From: JBEIGE01 sp040382055
Lineage (GTDB): Bacteria; Pseudomonadota; Gammaproteobacteria; Burkholderiales; Burkholderiaceae_C
Length of the DNA: 64,000 nt
NCBI GenBank assembly: GCA_040382055.1
Contig: JBEIGE010000009.1
Span: 1 to 64,000 of the forward strand
Direction: 5' to 3'
Below are positions 1 to 7,128 of the stretch, in pieces. Numbering within the stretch: the stretch's first letter is position 1; the number at the start of each line of letters is the position of its first letter. The notes under the pieces are model-generated. The model was given only the letters and a program-made list of their open reading frames with translations, ran no database searches and was not told the DNA's origin. The position numbers and the translations under genes are program-made.

Positions 1-66
1 CGCGAGATCTTCGACATGCTGAAGCTGGAACTGCCCTCCAAGGAACGCCTGGAAAACAGCCTGTAG
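1..66 (+). CDS. C-terminal end of an unidentified protein (partial)
   Basis: An open frame runs in from the left edge and stops with TAG at 64-66. The 21 residues end in KERLENSL and are rich in charged residues. That is too little to name a family. It lies just left of the IS21 element, so it is either chromosomal flank or part of another mobile gene. Confidence 0.4.
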   Translation, partial: REIFDMLKLELPSKERLENSL

Positions 67-386
67 TGCCAAAACCGAGGCCCCGATTCCAGGGAAATCA
101 GTCACTTACAACGTTTGGTGTCGAACTCGGGAGAGCACGGTGAAGCCCTGACGGGCTGCCTGCTGCGCCAGCGCGCATCCGAGCCAGGTCTTGCCGTGTG
201 GGCGCCGGCTTGAATTTGTCTTCTTTCAGCCGGTCTGAACGTGCGTGTTCTTCCTGATCCGTCTTGTTCTGATCACAGTCTCTGACGGTCTTCTTCGGCT
301 GTTCTGATCGTCTTCTTCAGACTGCGAGCCGGCGAGTGTCCGGCCGAGGTGGTCGTTGCGCTCGACGGGTTCGTTGGGGAGCAGCG
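67..386. other. Non-coding left part of the IS21-type element
   Basis: No convincing gene lies here. From about 215 to 330 the sequence is pyrimidine-rich with short imperfect repeats of GTTCTGATC and GTCTTCTTC. IS21-family ends commonly carry several transposase-binding repeats, so this is probably the left terminal region. I could not align it to a clean inverted repeat on the right side near 3600-3660, so the exact boundary is undefined. Confidence 0.35.
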
Positions 387-926
387 ATGGCCAAGGCGGG
401 ACAACGCAAGTGCATGTCATGCGGGGAGTTTTTCATCCCCAACCATCGCAGCGGTGATCGCCAGCGGTACTGCTGCGCCGCCCATTGCCGGCGCGCGAGC
501 AAGGCCGCCAGCCAGGCCGCCTGGCTGGCCCGGCCGCCCAACAACGACTACTTCAGCGGTGCCGTACACGTCGCGCGCGTGCAGGCCTGGCGCGCCGCGC
601 ATCCGGGCTACAGCCTTGGCAGGGTTCGGCCGTCCAGGGCGTTACAAGATCCCTTGCCGCCGCAAGTGCCTGATGTGATTGAGGAATGTGCCAATCGTGC
701 CCAGGCTCCCGAGGCCCCCGCGGCCGTGGCGTTACAAGATCTCTTGAACGCCGAATCGCCTTTACTGGCGGGGCTTGTGGCCCATCTGTTCCAGCCGGCG
801 TTACAAGATGACATGGCCAGCACCACCCGGCGCCTCGTACAACTTGGGCGCGATGTGATCAACGGGAGGTGCGGTGAAGGCAATCAAGCAACTACTTCGG
901 CCCGAGCGGCTGCGGCAGGTCCCTGA
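387..926 (+). CDS. IS21-associated accessory protein with Cys cluster
   Basis: A 179-residue protein if translation starts at the ATG at 387; a longer in-frame start at 336 is less likely. Cys9, Cys12, Cys29, Cys30 and Cys34 form a compact C-x2-C-x16-CC-x3-C pattern near the N-terminus, like a small zinc ribbon, followed by basic residues. The rest is Ala/Pro/Leu-rich and holds three copies of an ALQD motif, encoded by an exact 13-bp DNA repeat. The 3' end overlaps the next gene by 53 bp, which suggests coupled expression. I do not know a proven function. DNA binding in transposition or its control is an inference from the Cys cluster and position. Confidence 0.65.
   Translation: MAKAGQRKCMSCGEFFIPNHRSGDRQRYCCAAHCRRASKAASQAAWLARPPNNDYFSGAVHVARVQAWRAAHPGYSLGRVRPSRALQDPLPPQVPDVIEECANRAQAPEAPAAVALQDLLNAESPLLAGLVAHLFQPALQDDMASTTRRLVQLGRDVINGRCGEGNQATTSARAAAAGP
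638..809 (+). repeat. Three exact 13-bp direct repeats (GGCGTTACAAGAT)
   Basis: GGCGTTACAAGAT occurs at 638-650, 728-740 and 797-809, inside the first accessory gene. The spacings of 90 and 69 bp are both multiples of three, so each copy encodes the same residues (ALQD). Exact conservation at DNA level, including codon choice, is more than the protein motif needs and suggests a binding site. Confidence 0.8.
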
Positions 927-1317
927 GCAGTTCAGCTGGGTTGACCAGGCGCTCGTGCAGCAGCACTTCATCGACCGCTGCGAGGCGCGATCGGCTGCGC
1001 TGTACCTGTTCCTGGTCACGGTGTCGGACGCCCAGGGCCTGAGCTACTACGGCGCGTCCACGCTGGCGCGGCGGCTGCGTCTGAGCGATGAGCAGTTCGG
1101 CGCGGCGCGCCAGCAGCTCATCGAGCTGGATTTGATCGCCTACAGCTCGCCGCTGTACCAGGTGCTGGCCCTGCCGGGGACAGTGGCGGCGCAGCGCCCG
1201 GCACCGCGTGCGCCGGGCGCCACCCGCGACGTCACCGGCGCCAACAGCACCACCACTGGCGGCCAGCCCGTGAGCCTGGCCACGCTGCTGCAGCAGGCGC
1301 AGGCGCGCCGTGGTTGA
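874..1317 (+). CDS. IS21-associated accessory protein, probable DNA-binding
   Basis: A 147-residue protein starting at GTG 874 with a GGGAGG ribosome site just upstream. The middle section (about residues 45-95) reads as helices with a turn: YGASTLARRLRLSDEQF followed by ARQQLIELDLI. This resembles a winged-helix or replication-initiator-like DNA-binding domain. The C-terminal third is Pro/Ala/Thr-rich and probably flexible. The gene overlaps the one before it by 53 bp and the istA start by 8 bp, so all are likely translated from one message. Similar small ORFs precede istA in other proteobacterial elements as far as I know. The exact role is unknown; transposition control is an inference. 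Confidence 0.6.
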   Translation: MKAIKQLLRPERLRQVPEQFSWVDQALVQQHFIDRCEARSAALYLFLVTVSDAQGLSYYGASTLARRLRLSDEQFGAARQQLIELDLIAYSSPLYQVLALPGTVAAQRPAPRAPGATRDVTGANSTTTGGQPVSLATLLQQAQARRG

Positions 1318-2770
1318 CTACGAGACCTACTGCCGCATCCGCGACCACCTGGTGCGCCAGCAACTCACGCCGGCGCAGACCGCTCGCGCGCTGGGCCTGG
1401 ATACGCGCACGGTGGCCAAGTGGGCCGAGGTCGAACAGTTCCGCGCCCGCCAGCCCCGCCCGCGCCCCAGCAAGCTCGACGCCTTCAAGGGCCAGATCGT
1501 GCGCTGGCTCGATGCCCACCCCTATAGCGCCCAGCAGATCTACCAGCGCCTGGCCGAGGCCGGCTTCGACGGCGGCATCACCATCGTCAAGGACTACGTC
1601 CACCGCATCCGCCCGCGCCGCCAGCCGGCCTTCCTCAAGCTGGACTTCGAGCCCGGCGAGTGCGCGCAGGTCGATTGGGGTGAGCTCGGCACCGTCGCTG
1701 TGGGCAACACGCGCCGGCGCCTGAGCTTCTTCTTGATGGTGCTGTGCTACAGCCGGCGTATGTACCTGGAATTCACCGTCTCGCAGGAGATGGAGTTCTT
1801 CCTGGCCTGCCACGAGAACGCCTTCGCCGCCTTCGGCGCGGTCCCCGCGCGGCTGATGGTCGACAACCTGAAGTCCGCCGTGCTCAAGCGCCTGGTCGGG
1901 CAGGCGCCGGTGTTCAACCCCAAGTACCTGGACTTCTCGCGCCACTGGGGCTTCGAGATCACCCCCTGCAACGTGGCCTCAGGCTGGGAGAAGGGGCGGG
2001 TTGAGAACGGCGTGGGCTACGTCAAGAAGAACTTCCTGGCCGGGCAGGAGTTCATCAACTTCTCGGCAGTGCAGCCCGCCGCGCAGCTGTGGGTGGACAC
2101 GGTGGCCGACGTGCGCGTGCACGGCGCCACCAACCGCCGCCCGGTGGACATGTTCGAGGAAGAACGCGCCCACCTCAAGCGGCTCAACCCCGTCGGCTTC
2201 GATCTCGCGCGCGTGCGCACGGTCAGCGTCAACAAGCAGTTCCGCGTCGCGCTGGACTCCAACACCTACTCCGTGCCCTCGCGCCACGTCGGGCAGCGCC
2301 TGACCATGAAGGCCTGGGCCGATCGCGTGTGCCTGTATGCCGGCGACCAACTCGTCGCGCGCCACGTGCGCAGCATGCAGCGCAACCAGGACATCGAGCT
2401 TGCCGAACATGCCCAGCAACTCACCCAGCAGCGCAAGAGCGCCCGCGAGCAACGCCTGCTGGTGCAGTTCCTGGCCTTGTCGCCCCGCGCCCAGGCCTAC
2501 CGCGAGGGGCTGGAGGCACGCCGCGTGAACGCACGGGTGCATCTGCGTCAGATCCTCGCGCTGGCCGAGATGCACGGCCGCGAGGCCGTGGCCCGCGCCA
2601 TGGACGACGGGCTGGAGCTGGCGGCCTTCAGCGCCGAGTACATCGCCCACATCCTGGCCGCTCGACAGCGCATCGGCGCAGAGCCCGCCGCCCTGCAGCT
2701 CACCCGCAGTGCTGACTTGCTGGAACTCGAGATCCCCGAGCCCGACCTGTCCATCTACGACCGTCCCTGA
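1310..2770 (+). CDS. istA: IS21-family transposase IstA
   Basis: A 486-residue transposase with an N-terminal helix-turn-helix (LTPAQTARALGLDTRTVAKW, about residues 19-38) followed by an RNase-H-fold DDE catalytic core. The likely catalytic residues are D122 (CAQVDWGELG), D185 (LMVDNLKSAV) and E232 (KGRVENGVGYVK). It carries out strand cutting and transfer of the element ends, assisted by IstB. The start is GTG at 1310, overlapping the end of the preceding gene, and the next gene begins 13 bp after the stop. Length and motif order are normal for the family and the frame is intact, so the protein may be active. Confidence 0.93.
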   Translation: MVDYETYCRIRDHLVRQQLTPAQTARALGLDTRTVAKWAEVEQFRARQPRPRPSKLDAFKGQIVRWLDAHPYSAQQIYQRLAEAGFDGGITIVKDYVHRIRPRRQPAFLKLDFEPGECAQVDWGELGTVAVGNTRRRLSFFLMVLCYSRRMYLEFTVSQEMEFFLACHENAFAAFGAVPARLMVDNLKSAVLKRLVGQAPVFNPKYLDFSRHWGFEITPCNVASGWEKGRVENGVGYVKKNFLAGQEFINFSAVQPAAQLWVDTVADVRVHGATNRRPVDMFEEERAHLKRLNPVGFDLARVRTVSVNKQFRVALDSNTYSVPSRHVGQRLTMKAWADRVCLYAGDQLVARHVRSMQRNQDIELAEHAQQLTQQRKSAREQRLLVQFLALSPRAQAYREGLEARRVNARVHLRQILALAEMHGREAVARAMDDGLELAAFSAEYIAHILAARQRIGAEPAALQLTRSADLLELEIPEPDLSIYDRP

Positions 2771-2783
2771 AGGAGCCAGAACT

Positions 2784-3545
2784 ATGCGAGCACGCCATGC
2801 CCACCCCGATACCCTGTGCGCGCAGGCCAAGCTCACCGCGCTGAACCTGCCGTTCATGCGCGAGCACTACCAGCCGCTGGCCAAGACCGCCGCCGACAAG
2901 CACTGGTCGCACCTGGACTACTTCAGCGAACTGCTCAACGGCGAGGCTGCCCAGCGCGAGGACCGGCGCGTGCAGCGCTGCATCCGCCAGGCCCGCTTCC
3001 CCGTGCTCAAGACCATCGACACGTTCGACTGGAACTGGCCCACCAAGCTCAACCGGCCGCAGGTTCAGAACCTCTTCCACCTGGACTTCGTGGCCAAGCA
3101 CGCCAACGTGGTGTTCATCTCGGGCGTGGGCCTGGGCAAGAGTCATCTGATGACGGCCCTGGGCTATGCCGCGTGCCAGCGCGGGCACTCGGTGCTGTTC
3201 ACCGGCGCCATCGACATCATCAACACGCTGGCCGCCGCGCACGCCGCCGGTGGCCTCAAGCGGGCGCTGGCAGCCTATGTCAAGCCCGAGGTCCTGTGCA
3301 TCGACGAGCTGGGCTACCTGCCCATCGACAAGTTCGGCGCCGACTGCCTGTTCCAGATCGTCAGCCACCGCTACGAGCGCGGCGCCACGCTGTTGACCAC
3401 GAACCGTCCGTACAAGCAATGGGCCGGGATCTTCAACAACGACGCCACCCTGACCTCGGCACTCCTGGACCGGTTGCTGGACCACGTCGAGACCGTCGTG
3501 ATCGAGGGCAAGAGCTACCGCGGTCAGTCCCACGCCGAGATCTGA
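2784..3545 (+). CDS. istB: IS21 helper ATPase IstB
   Basis: A 253-residue AAA+ ATPase that helps IstA choose and engage target DNA. The ATG at 2784 follows an AGGAGC ribosome site at 2771. The P-loop reads SGVGLGKSH, with Ser in place of the usual first Gly; this occurs in a subgroup of IstB proteins. Walker B is VLCIDELGYLP, and the sensor region is LLTTNRPYKQW. The C-terminal segment IEGKSYRGQSH is typical of IstB. A longer in-frame start at 2709 overlaps istA and lacks a ribosome site, so it was not used. The gene is complete. Confidence 0.93.
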   Translation: MRARHAHPDTLCAQAKLTALNLPFMREHYQPLAKTAADKHWSHLDYFSELLNGEAAQREDRRVQRCIRQARFPVLKTIDTFDWNWPTKLNRPQVQNLFHLDFVAKHANVVFISGVGLGKSHLMTALGYAACQRGHSVLFTGAIDIINTLAAAHAAGGLKRALAAYVKPEVLCIDELGYLPIDKFGADCLFQIVSHRYERGATLLTTNRPYKQWAGIFNNDATLTSALLDRLLDHVETVVIEGKSYRGQSHAEI

Positions 3546-3676
3546 ACCCCGCAAGCATCGCTCGGGTCAGCGCTGGAACCACCCCAAACCCGCCCCAATC
3601 CCGTCAACATTTTGAAACCGGCCAAAACTCAGCAGGTTCGCACCGGCGCCCACAAGCGGCCTCGACTTCAATCCAA

Positions 3677-3967
3677 ATGGCGGCAAAGCTTCAGAACGTG
3701 CAGGCTGCCGACAACTTCAGAAACCTGTTTGAAACTCCTGTGCTCTTCTACTCGCTCGCTACCGTCGCCATTGCTTCTGGCTACACCCCGGCGTGGCTAG
3801 CAGTCGGAGCGTGGGTCTATGTCGGCCTGCGCGCCGCGCACAGCGTCATTCACTGCACCTACAACCGAGTCATGCATCGATTCGCCGCCTTTGGTACGGG
3901 TTTCATGCTCTTGGTTTGCCTTTGGGTGACCTTTACTATCGGCCTGGTCAGCAAAAGTGCGGCCTAA
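3677..3967 (+). pseudogene. 5'-truncated MAPEG-family membrane protein (integron cassette gene)
   Basis: About 96 residues match the middle and C-terminal part of MAPEG proteins, small membrane proteins with four helices related to glutathione and eicosanoid enzymes. The family signature is NFRNLFETPVLFYSLA, followed by YVGLRAAHSVIHCTYN and two more hydrophobic helices. The expected N-terminal 35-40 residues with the first helix are missing where the IS21 element begins, so the gene is broken. It reads on in frame with IS-derived DNA upstream. The TAA stop at 3965-3967 lies inside the GCCTAAC box of an attC site, a common layout for integron cassette genes. Confidence 0.75.
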
Positions 3968-4090
3968 CCCCTCGCTCAAGCGGAGCACCAACGGCAGGCC
4001 ACCAGGGCCCGGCCTGTGGCACACGGTGCATTTTCACAGCCCGGGCCCTGGCGTCCTGCCGCTGGCGCCCGCTTAGCTCGAACGTTAACC
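3962..4090 (+). repeat. attC recombination site of an integron cassette
   Basis: The site starts with GCCTAAC (3962-3968, matching RYYYAAC) and ends with GTTAACC (4084-4090, close to GTTRRRY). Between them is a long imperfect palindrome: left-arm blocks CGGCAGG and CCAGGGCCCGG pair with CCGGGCCCTGG and CCTGCCG on the right. The outer boxes TCGCTCAAGCGG and CCGCTTAGCTCGAA also pair. This is the extrahelical-base hairpin layout that integron integrases recognise as folded single-stranded DNA. The MAPEG stop codon lies inside the left box, and a cupin gene begins 21 bp after the right box. Confidence 0.85.
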
Positions 4091-4111
4091 CGCAGAAGCA
4101 AAGTTCTATCT

Positions 4112-4477
4112 ATGCCCACAACGCCAAAGCAAATCGCAGCATCGCTTTCTGAATTTTGGTCACCGCGCGTCATCGCTGAAGTCGATGATTCGTACATCAA
4201 GGTCGCCAAAGTCAGTGGTTCCTTGGCATGGCACAGCCATGAGAATGAGGATGAACTTTTTCTAGTCCTCAAAGGTCATCTGAGAATCGAGATGGAGGAT
4301 CGGACTGTCGAACTCGGGGAGGGCGAGATGTTTGTTGTTCCCAAGGGCGTTCGTCACAACCCAATTGCAGAGCACGAGTGCCATATCATGCTTATTGAAA
4401 AGAAGACCACGCTACATACCGGCGATACTGTTACAGAGAAGACTCGCTCGTTGGCAGATCAGCTACGCCCGACATGA
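4112..4477 (+). CDS. Small cupin protein (integron cassette gene)
   Basis: A 121-residue single-domain cupin. The start is the ATG at 4112 (MPTTPKQIAA); an upstream in-frame start would translate the attC site and was rejected. Cupin motif 1 is seen in WHSHENEDELFLVLKG (His, His and Glu as likely metal ligands). Motif 2 is seen in GEMFVVPKGVRHNPIA. Proteins of this size with this H-x-H-x-E layout are often annotated as cupin-fold mannose isomerase-like, but substrate is not predictable. It sits between a clear attC and a second attC-like palindrome, so it was probably gained as a cassette. No promoter of its own is evident, as is usual for cassettes. Confidence 0.85.
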   Translation: MPTTPKQIAASLSEFWSPRVIAEVDDSYIKVAKVSGSLAWHSHENEDELFLVLKGHLRIEMEDRTVELGEGEMFVVPKGVRHNPIAEHECHIMLIEKKTTLHTGDTVTEKTRSLADQLRPT

Positions 4478-4500
4478 GTGCACGACAATTACATCTCCGA

Positions 4501-4587
4501 GCTAACACGTTGCTCGTCGCGAACACGCAGCAGCAGACTGCCGCTCTGCGGCGCTTGCTGCGTGCCGGACAGCGCCAACGTTGAAAC
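4501..4587 (+). repeat. Second attC-like palindrome after the cupin gene
   Basis: The sequence runs from GCTAACACG (4501) to CAACGTTGAAAC (4576-4587). CACGCAGCA (4524-4532) pairs exactly with TGCTGCGTG (4556-4564), with further partial pairing inside and outside. The outer boxes CTAAC and GTTGAAA only loosely fit the attC consensus. Position (25 bp after the cupin stop) and overall size fit an attC, but the match is weaker than at 3962. Confidence 0.45.
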
Positions 4588-4633
4588 TACATCGTGAGTG
4601 AAAGCTTTAGATCAAGGCGTTTGACTGAAATGT

Positions 4634-4848
4634 GCCTGCGGTCGAAATATGGTTACCTCATCTGCTTCTCCCGAATTCGGCAAATTCACAGCCACTAAGC
4701 AGACGTTCACGAACTACCGCTCCTGGCCCAGACTTGCCGCCGTAGCCGACCCAAAGCGGAGATTCGCAGTAGCAAATTGGACGCCCTGTAGCTGACATTA
4801 AAAAGTGAAAGCGATTACACGACATGAGCGACTGGAATGTCAGCGATT
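4634..4848 (+). repeat. Dispersed intergenic repeat, copy A (longest, two modules)
   Basis: Module 1 (4634-4731) runs from a CGAAATATGGTTACCTCAT block through CAAATTCACAGCC and GCAGACGTTCACGAA to CTGGCCCAG. Related copies are near 17263, 27589 and 36597. Module 2 (4765-4848), from CGCAGTAGCA to CGACTGGAATGTCAG, is closely matched at 39734-39816. No gene is visible between 4588 and 5096, so this repeat is the main content of that gap. Confidence 0.75.
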
Positions 4849-5096
4849 TCAACCAGTCAAACATGTGGGTCAGTCAATAAACCCAGCGGGCTGAGAGTTT
4901 CTAGACGCTTTGACTGCATGACTGACTGCCGTCACTGCCAACTTACTAAATCACCAGTGGCCGACACTACCAACTATCTACTCGCCTTCGACTTTTTCTG
5001 CACCCCATTTCCCCGCTAAGGCTGCCAACGGTTCGATTGCTACCAGTGGCACCTGTTGGTTAAGATGATTCATTCAGGGCATTTTTAAATGAAACC

Positions 5097-5493
5097 TTAA
5101 GCCGCACGTTGCCTCAGTCCTATAAGCTCTATTTCAACCAACGCACCGCCAGGCAAAGCTGATACCGCTACAGTCGTGCGCGCAGGTTTGGGCTCAAGAA
5201 ATGCTTGGCTGTAAACGTCATTCATTTCGGCAAAGTCGGTCATATCAGTCAAAAATACATTCGCCTTTACAACGTCGGAAAAACCAAGCCCAGCAACACC
5301 TAAAACAGCTTTCAGGTTTGTGAGCACTTGCTGAGTGCTCAGCGATAACCCCGCCCTTCACAAGTTGCTCAGTAGCAGGATCGACGCCAGTTTGTCCGGA
5401 CACATATAGCAAGTCTCCGGCCCATACCGCTCTAGAAAATGGTCCTAACGGTCTTGTAACGCCAGCGCCGCTGTTGATGGTCGATAGTGTCAT
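5097..5493 (-). pseudogene. Frameshifted RidA-family (YjgF) deaminase gene
   Basis: RidA proteins hydrolyse reactive enamine/imine intermediates from PLP enzymes. The N-terminal half (from 5493; FSRAVWAGDLLYVSGQTGVD) and C-terminal half (QVLTNLKAVLG to EIELIGLRQRAA, ending 5097) are both well conserved but in different frames. One extra base near 5335-5340 separates them; reading CACT as three bases restores the protein. The conserved Arg in KPARTTVAV is present. The gene starts 3 bp after the preceding cupin gene and ends the MFS-cupin-RidA operon. It may be a genuine recent mutation or a base-call error, because both halves are otherwise intact. Confidence 0.85.
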
Positions 5494-5496
5494 GAT

Positions 5497-5829
5497 TTAG
5501 TCCACGATATAGAGCTTGGCGCCCTTTTGCGTTGATGAGCGATGCGCAGCATCTCCGAAGTCAGACACCTGATAGCTGCTACCCGGCAAAAGTTTGAAAA
5601 ATCGTCCATCTTTCAATTCAGTATCAAGTTCCCCCTCGATCACAAAAAGAATATGGCCGCGATCGCACCAGTGGTCAGCCAAATAGCCGGGTGAATAGTC
5701 AACTCGCCGAATGCGTATGTCACCAATCGTTAACGTTCTCCACAGGGCGAATCCTTTTTCGCCAGGATGGTTGGTAACAGCGAGTTTTTCCCATTGTGTC
5801 GTCGTAAATGGTAGGTCAGGTATTTTCAT
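5497..5829 (-). CDS. Cupin-fold protein of the DHCW-motif type
   Basis: A 110-residue single-domain beta-barrel protein. The segment YLADHWCDRGHILFVIEGEL carries the ADHWC..GH pattern of the small cupin family named for its DHCW motif. A Gly-rich turn (LPGSSYQVSDFGDAAH) follows. No catalytic activity is established for this family that I can state with confidence. It is the middle gene of a minus-strand operon, 31 bp after the MFS transporter and 3 bp before ridA, so it probably serves the same small-molecule pathway. The AraC regulator at 7129 is the likely controller. Confidence 0.8.
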   Translation of the reverse strand: MKIPDLPFTTTQWEKLAVTNHPGEKGFALWRTLTIGDIRIRRVDYSPGYLADHWCDRGHILFVIEGELDTELKDGRFFKLLPGSSYQVSDFGDAAHRSSTQKGAKLYIVD

Positions 5830-5860
5830 GGATTGAGGCGTTGCCGCCAGTAGTTAAAAA

Positions 5861-7069
5861 TCAAATTTCATCCGATGCGAATTTGTCATTAATCTTTGTA
5901 GCGTACGCAAGCAGCACAAGACAAATAAAACCGATCAACATGACTGCGATAACGACCAGCAATGCAGACATGTAACCGTTAGATCTCGCGGCTGAATAAC
6001 CCGTTATCAAGGGCGCGACAATCTGCGCAACACCGTAGCTGAGCGTTAACCGGCTCATGGCTGCCGTGGACGCAGCGGGCAACAGACGCCCAACCAACGT
6101 AAGTGTCAGACTAACAACCCCGATAAAGCTTGCACCGAAAAGAATGGCGCTTGCATGCGCCATGAATTGATTGGTCGAAAAAATAAGAATCGGAACTGAC
6201 AACAATTGCGCGCCATACGCCGTATTTAACGCAGGAATCAAACGCAGAGTACGCGCAACGCGGTCCCACACCAACGAGCCCGCCATGGCGGCTAAGCCGA
6301 CAATGATCCACATTTTTGCGCCTTCCCCCCGCAAACCTGGTTGATGGTCAATATAAGACACTAAAAATGTAGCGCTCACCACATAGCCATAGCCCGCACA
6401 AAAATACATCACGCCCAAAATTCTCAACGCCCCGCCCAATTTAGGTTTGTCTAGTGTGGACGAAGGCAATGTGGGCTGATTTTGCAGATTCGGCATCCAC
6501 GCCCAAGCCGGGATCAAAACAGCAACGCCGGCTAGGCCAAGCACCAACCACTGATCTGCCCAATCCAGACTATCAGCCGTTAACCAGACAATCAATCCAG
6601 ATACTGCAATTCCCAACCCCATGCCAGTGAAATGAATTCCAAGTTCGGTTCTCTGACCCTCGCGAATTAACCAATTCAGAACAATACCTGAACCCAGCAA
6701 CATACCCGTAGCGCTAGACAAGCCTGCGATAAAGCGAAGCACCGCCCAGACGCCCCAGTCTTCTGTCAGCCCCATGCCAAAGGTACTCAGAAAAGCGATG
6801 AACAGCCCGGCGCGATAGCAACCCATACGTAAGCTATGCGACTGAATCGACAACCCAACTAACGCCCCCGCTATATAGCCAAGATAGTTGACCGACGCGA
6901 GCCAGCCAGCACCTGACACCGTCAAACCTGCGTCAGCCATCATTCGTGGCAGCAATGGTGTGTAGGCAAAGCGGGCCAGTCCCACCGTTAAGACCAAGCT
7001 GCACACCCCAGCCATCAAAACCTGCCAGCGTTGCGGTGCAAAGTGGTGTTGCAGTCGAAGGAGATTCAT
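5861..7069 (-). CDS. MFS transporter, YbfB/YjiJ family
   Basis: A 402-residue inner-membrane protein with about twelve hydrophobic helices. The N-terminal segment VLTVGLARFAYTPLLPRMMA is diagnostic of the YbfB/YjiJ group of the major facilitator superfamily. A second conserved block, ASVNYLGYIAGAL, follows. Substrate is unknown; most members are thought to be exporters or uptake systems for small organic molecules. It is the first gene of the MFS-cupin-ridA operon and lies 59 bp from the divergent AraC regulator, which very likely controls it. Confidence 0.88.
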   Translation of the reverse strand: MNLLRLQHHFAPQRWQVLMAGVCSLVLTVGLARFAYTPLLPRMMADAGLTVSGAGWLASVNYLGYIAGALVGLSIQSHSLRMGCYRAGLFIAFLSTFGMGLTEDWGVWAVLRFIAGLSSATGMLLGSGIVLNWLIREGQRTELGIHFTGMGLGIAVSGLIVWLTADSLDWADQWLVLGLAGVAVLIPAWAWMPNLQNQPTLPSSTLDKPKLGGALRILGVMYFCAGYGYVVSATFLVSYIDHQPGLRGEGAKMWIIVGLAAMAGSLVWDRVARTLRLIPALNTAYGAQLLSVPILIFSTNQFMAHASAILFGASFIGVVSLTLTLVGRLLPAASTAAMSRLTLSYGVAQIVAPLITGYSAARSNGYMSALLVVIAVMLIGFICLVLLAYATKINDKFASDEI

Positions 7070-7128
7070 GCCATTACTGTAGGTAACGATGAGAAGGCCG
7101 TCTTTCGATATAACGCCATAATATTTAT

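Larger units (their letters stand above)
387..3545 (+). mobile_element. IS21-family insertion element (coding core)
   Basis: Four co-directional, tightly packed genes: a Cys-rich small protein, a 147-residue helix-turn-helix-like protein, istA and istB. The istA/istB pair defines the IS21 family. The two extra ORFs upstream are not part of the minimal two-gene element and look like accessory genes that travel with this lineage. The GC content is visibly higher than in the cassette DNA to the right. The right side abuts a MAPEG gene that has lost its N-terminal part, so the element or a deletion it caused probably removed that part. Terminal repeats and a target duplication could not be fixed by eye. 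Confidence 0.85.

Noticed and set aside
2816..3967. A 383-codon plus-strand frame across istB and the MAPEG fragment
   Set aside because: The first two thirds are an out-of-frame reading of istB. Only the last 96 codons (from 3677) carry real MAPEG similarity.
1..5096. Integron integrase gene or attI site
   Set aside because: Expected near attC sites, but no tyrosine recombinase is encoded in the window. It may lie to the left.
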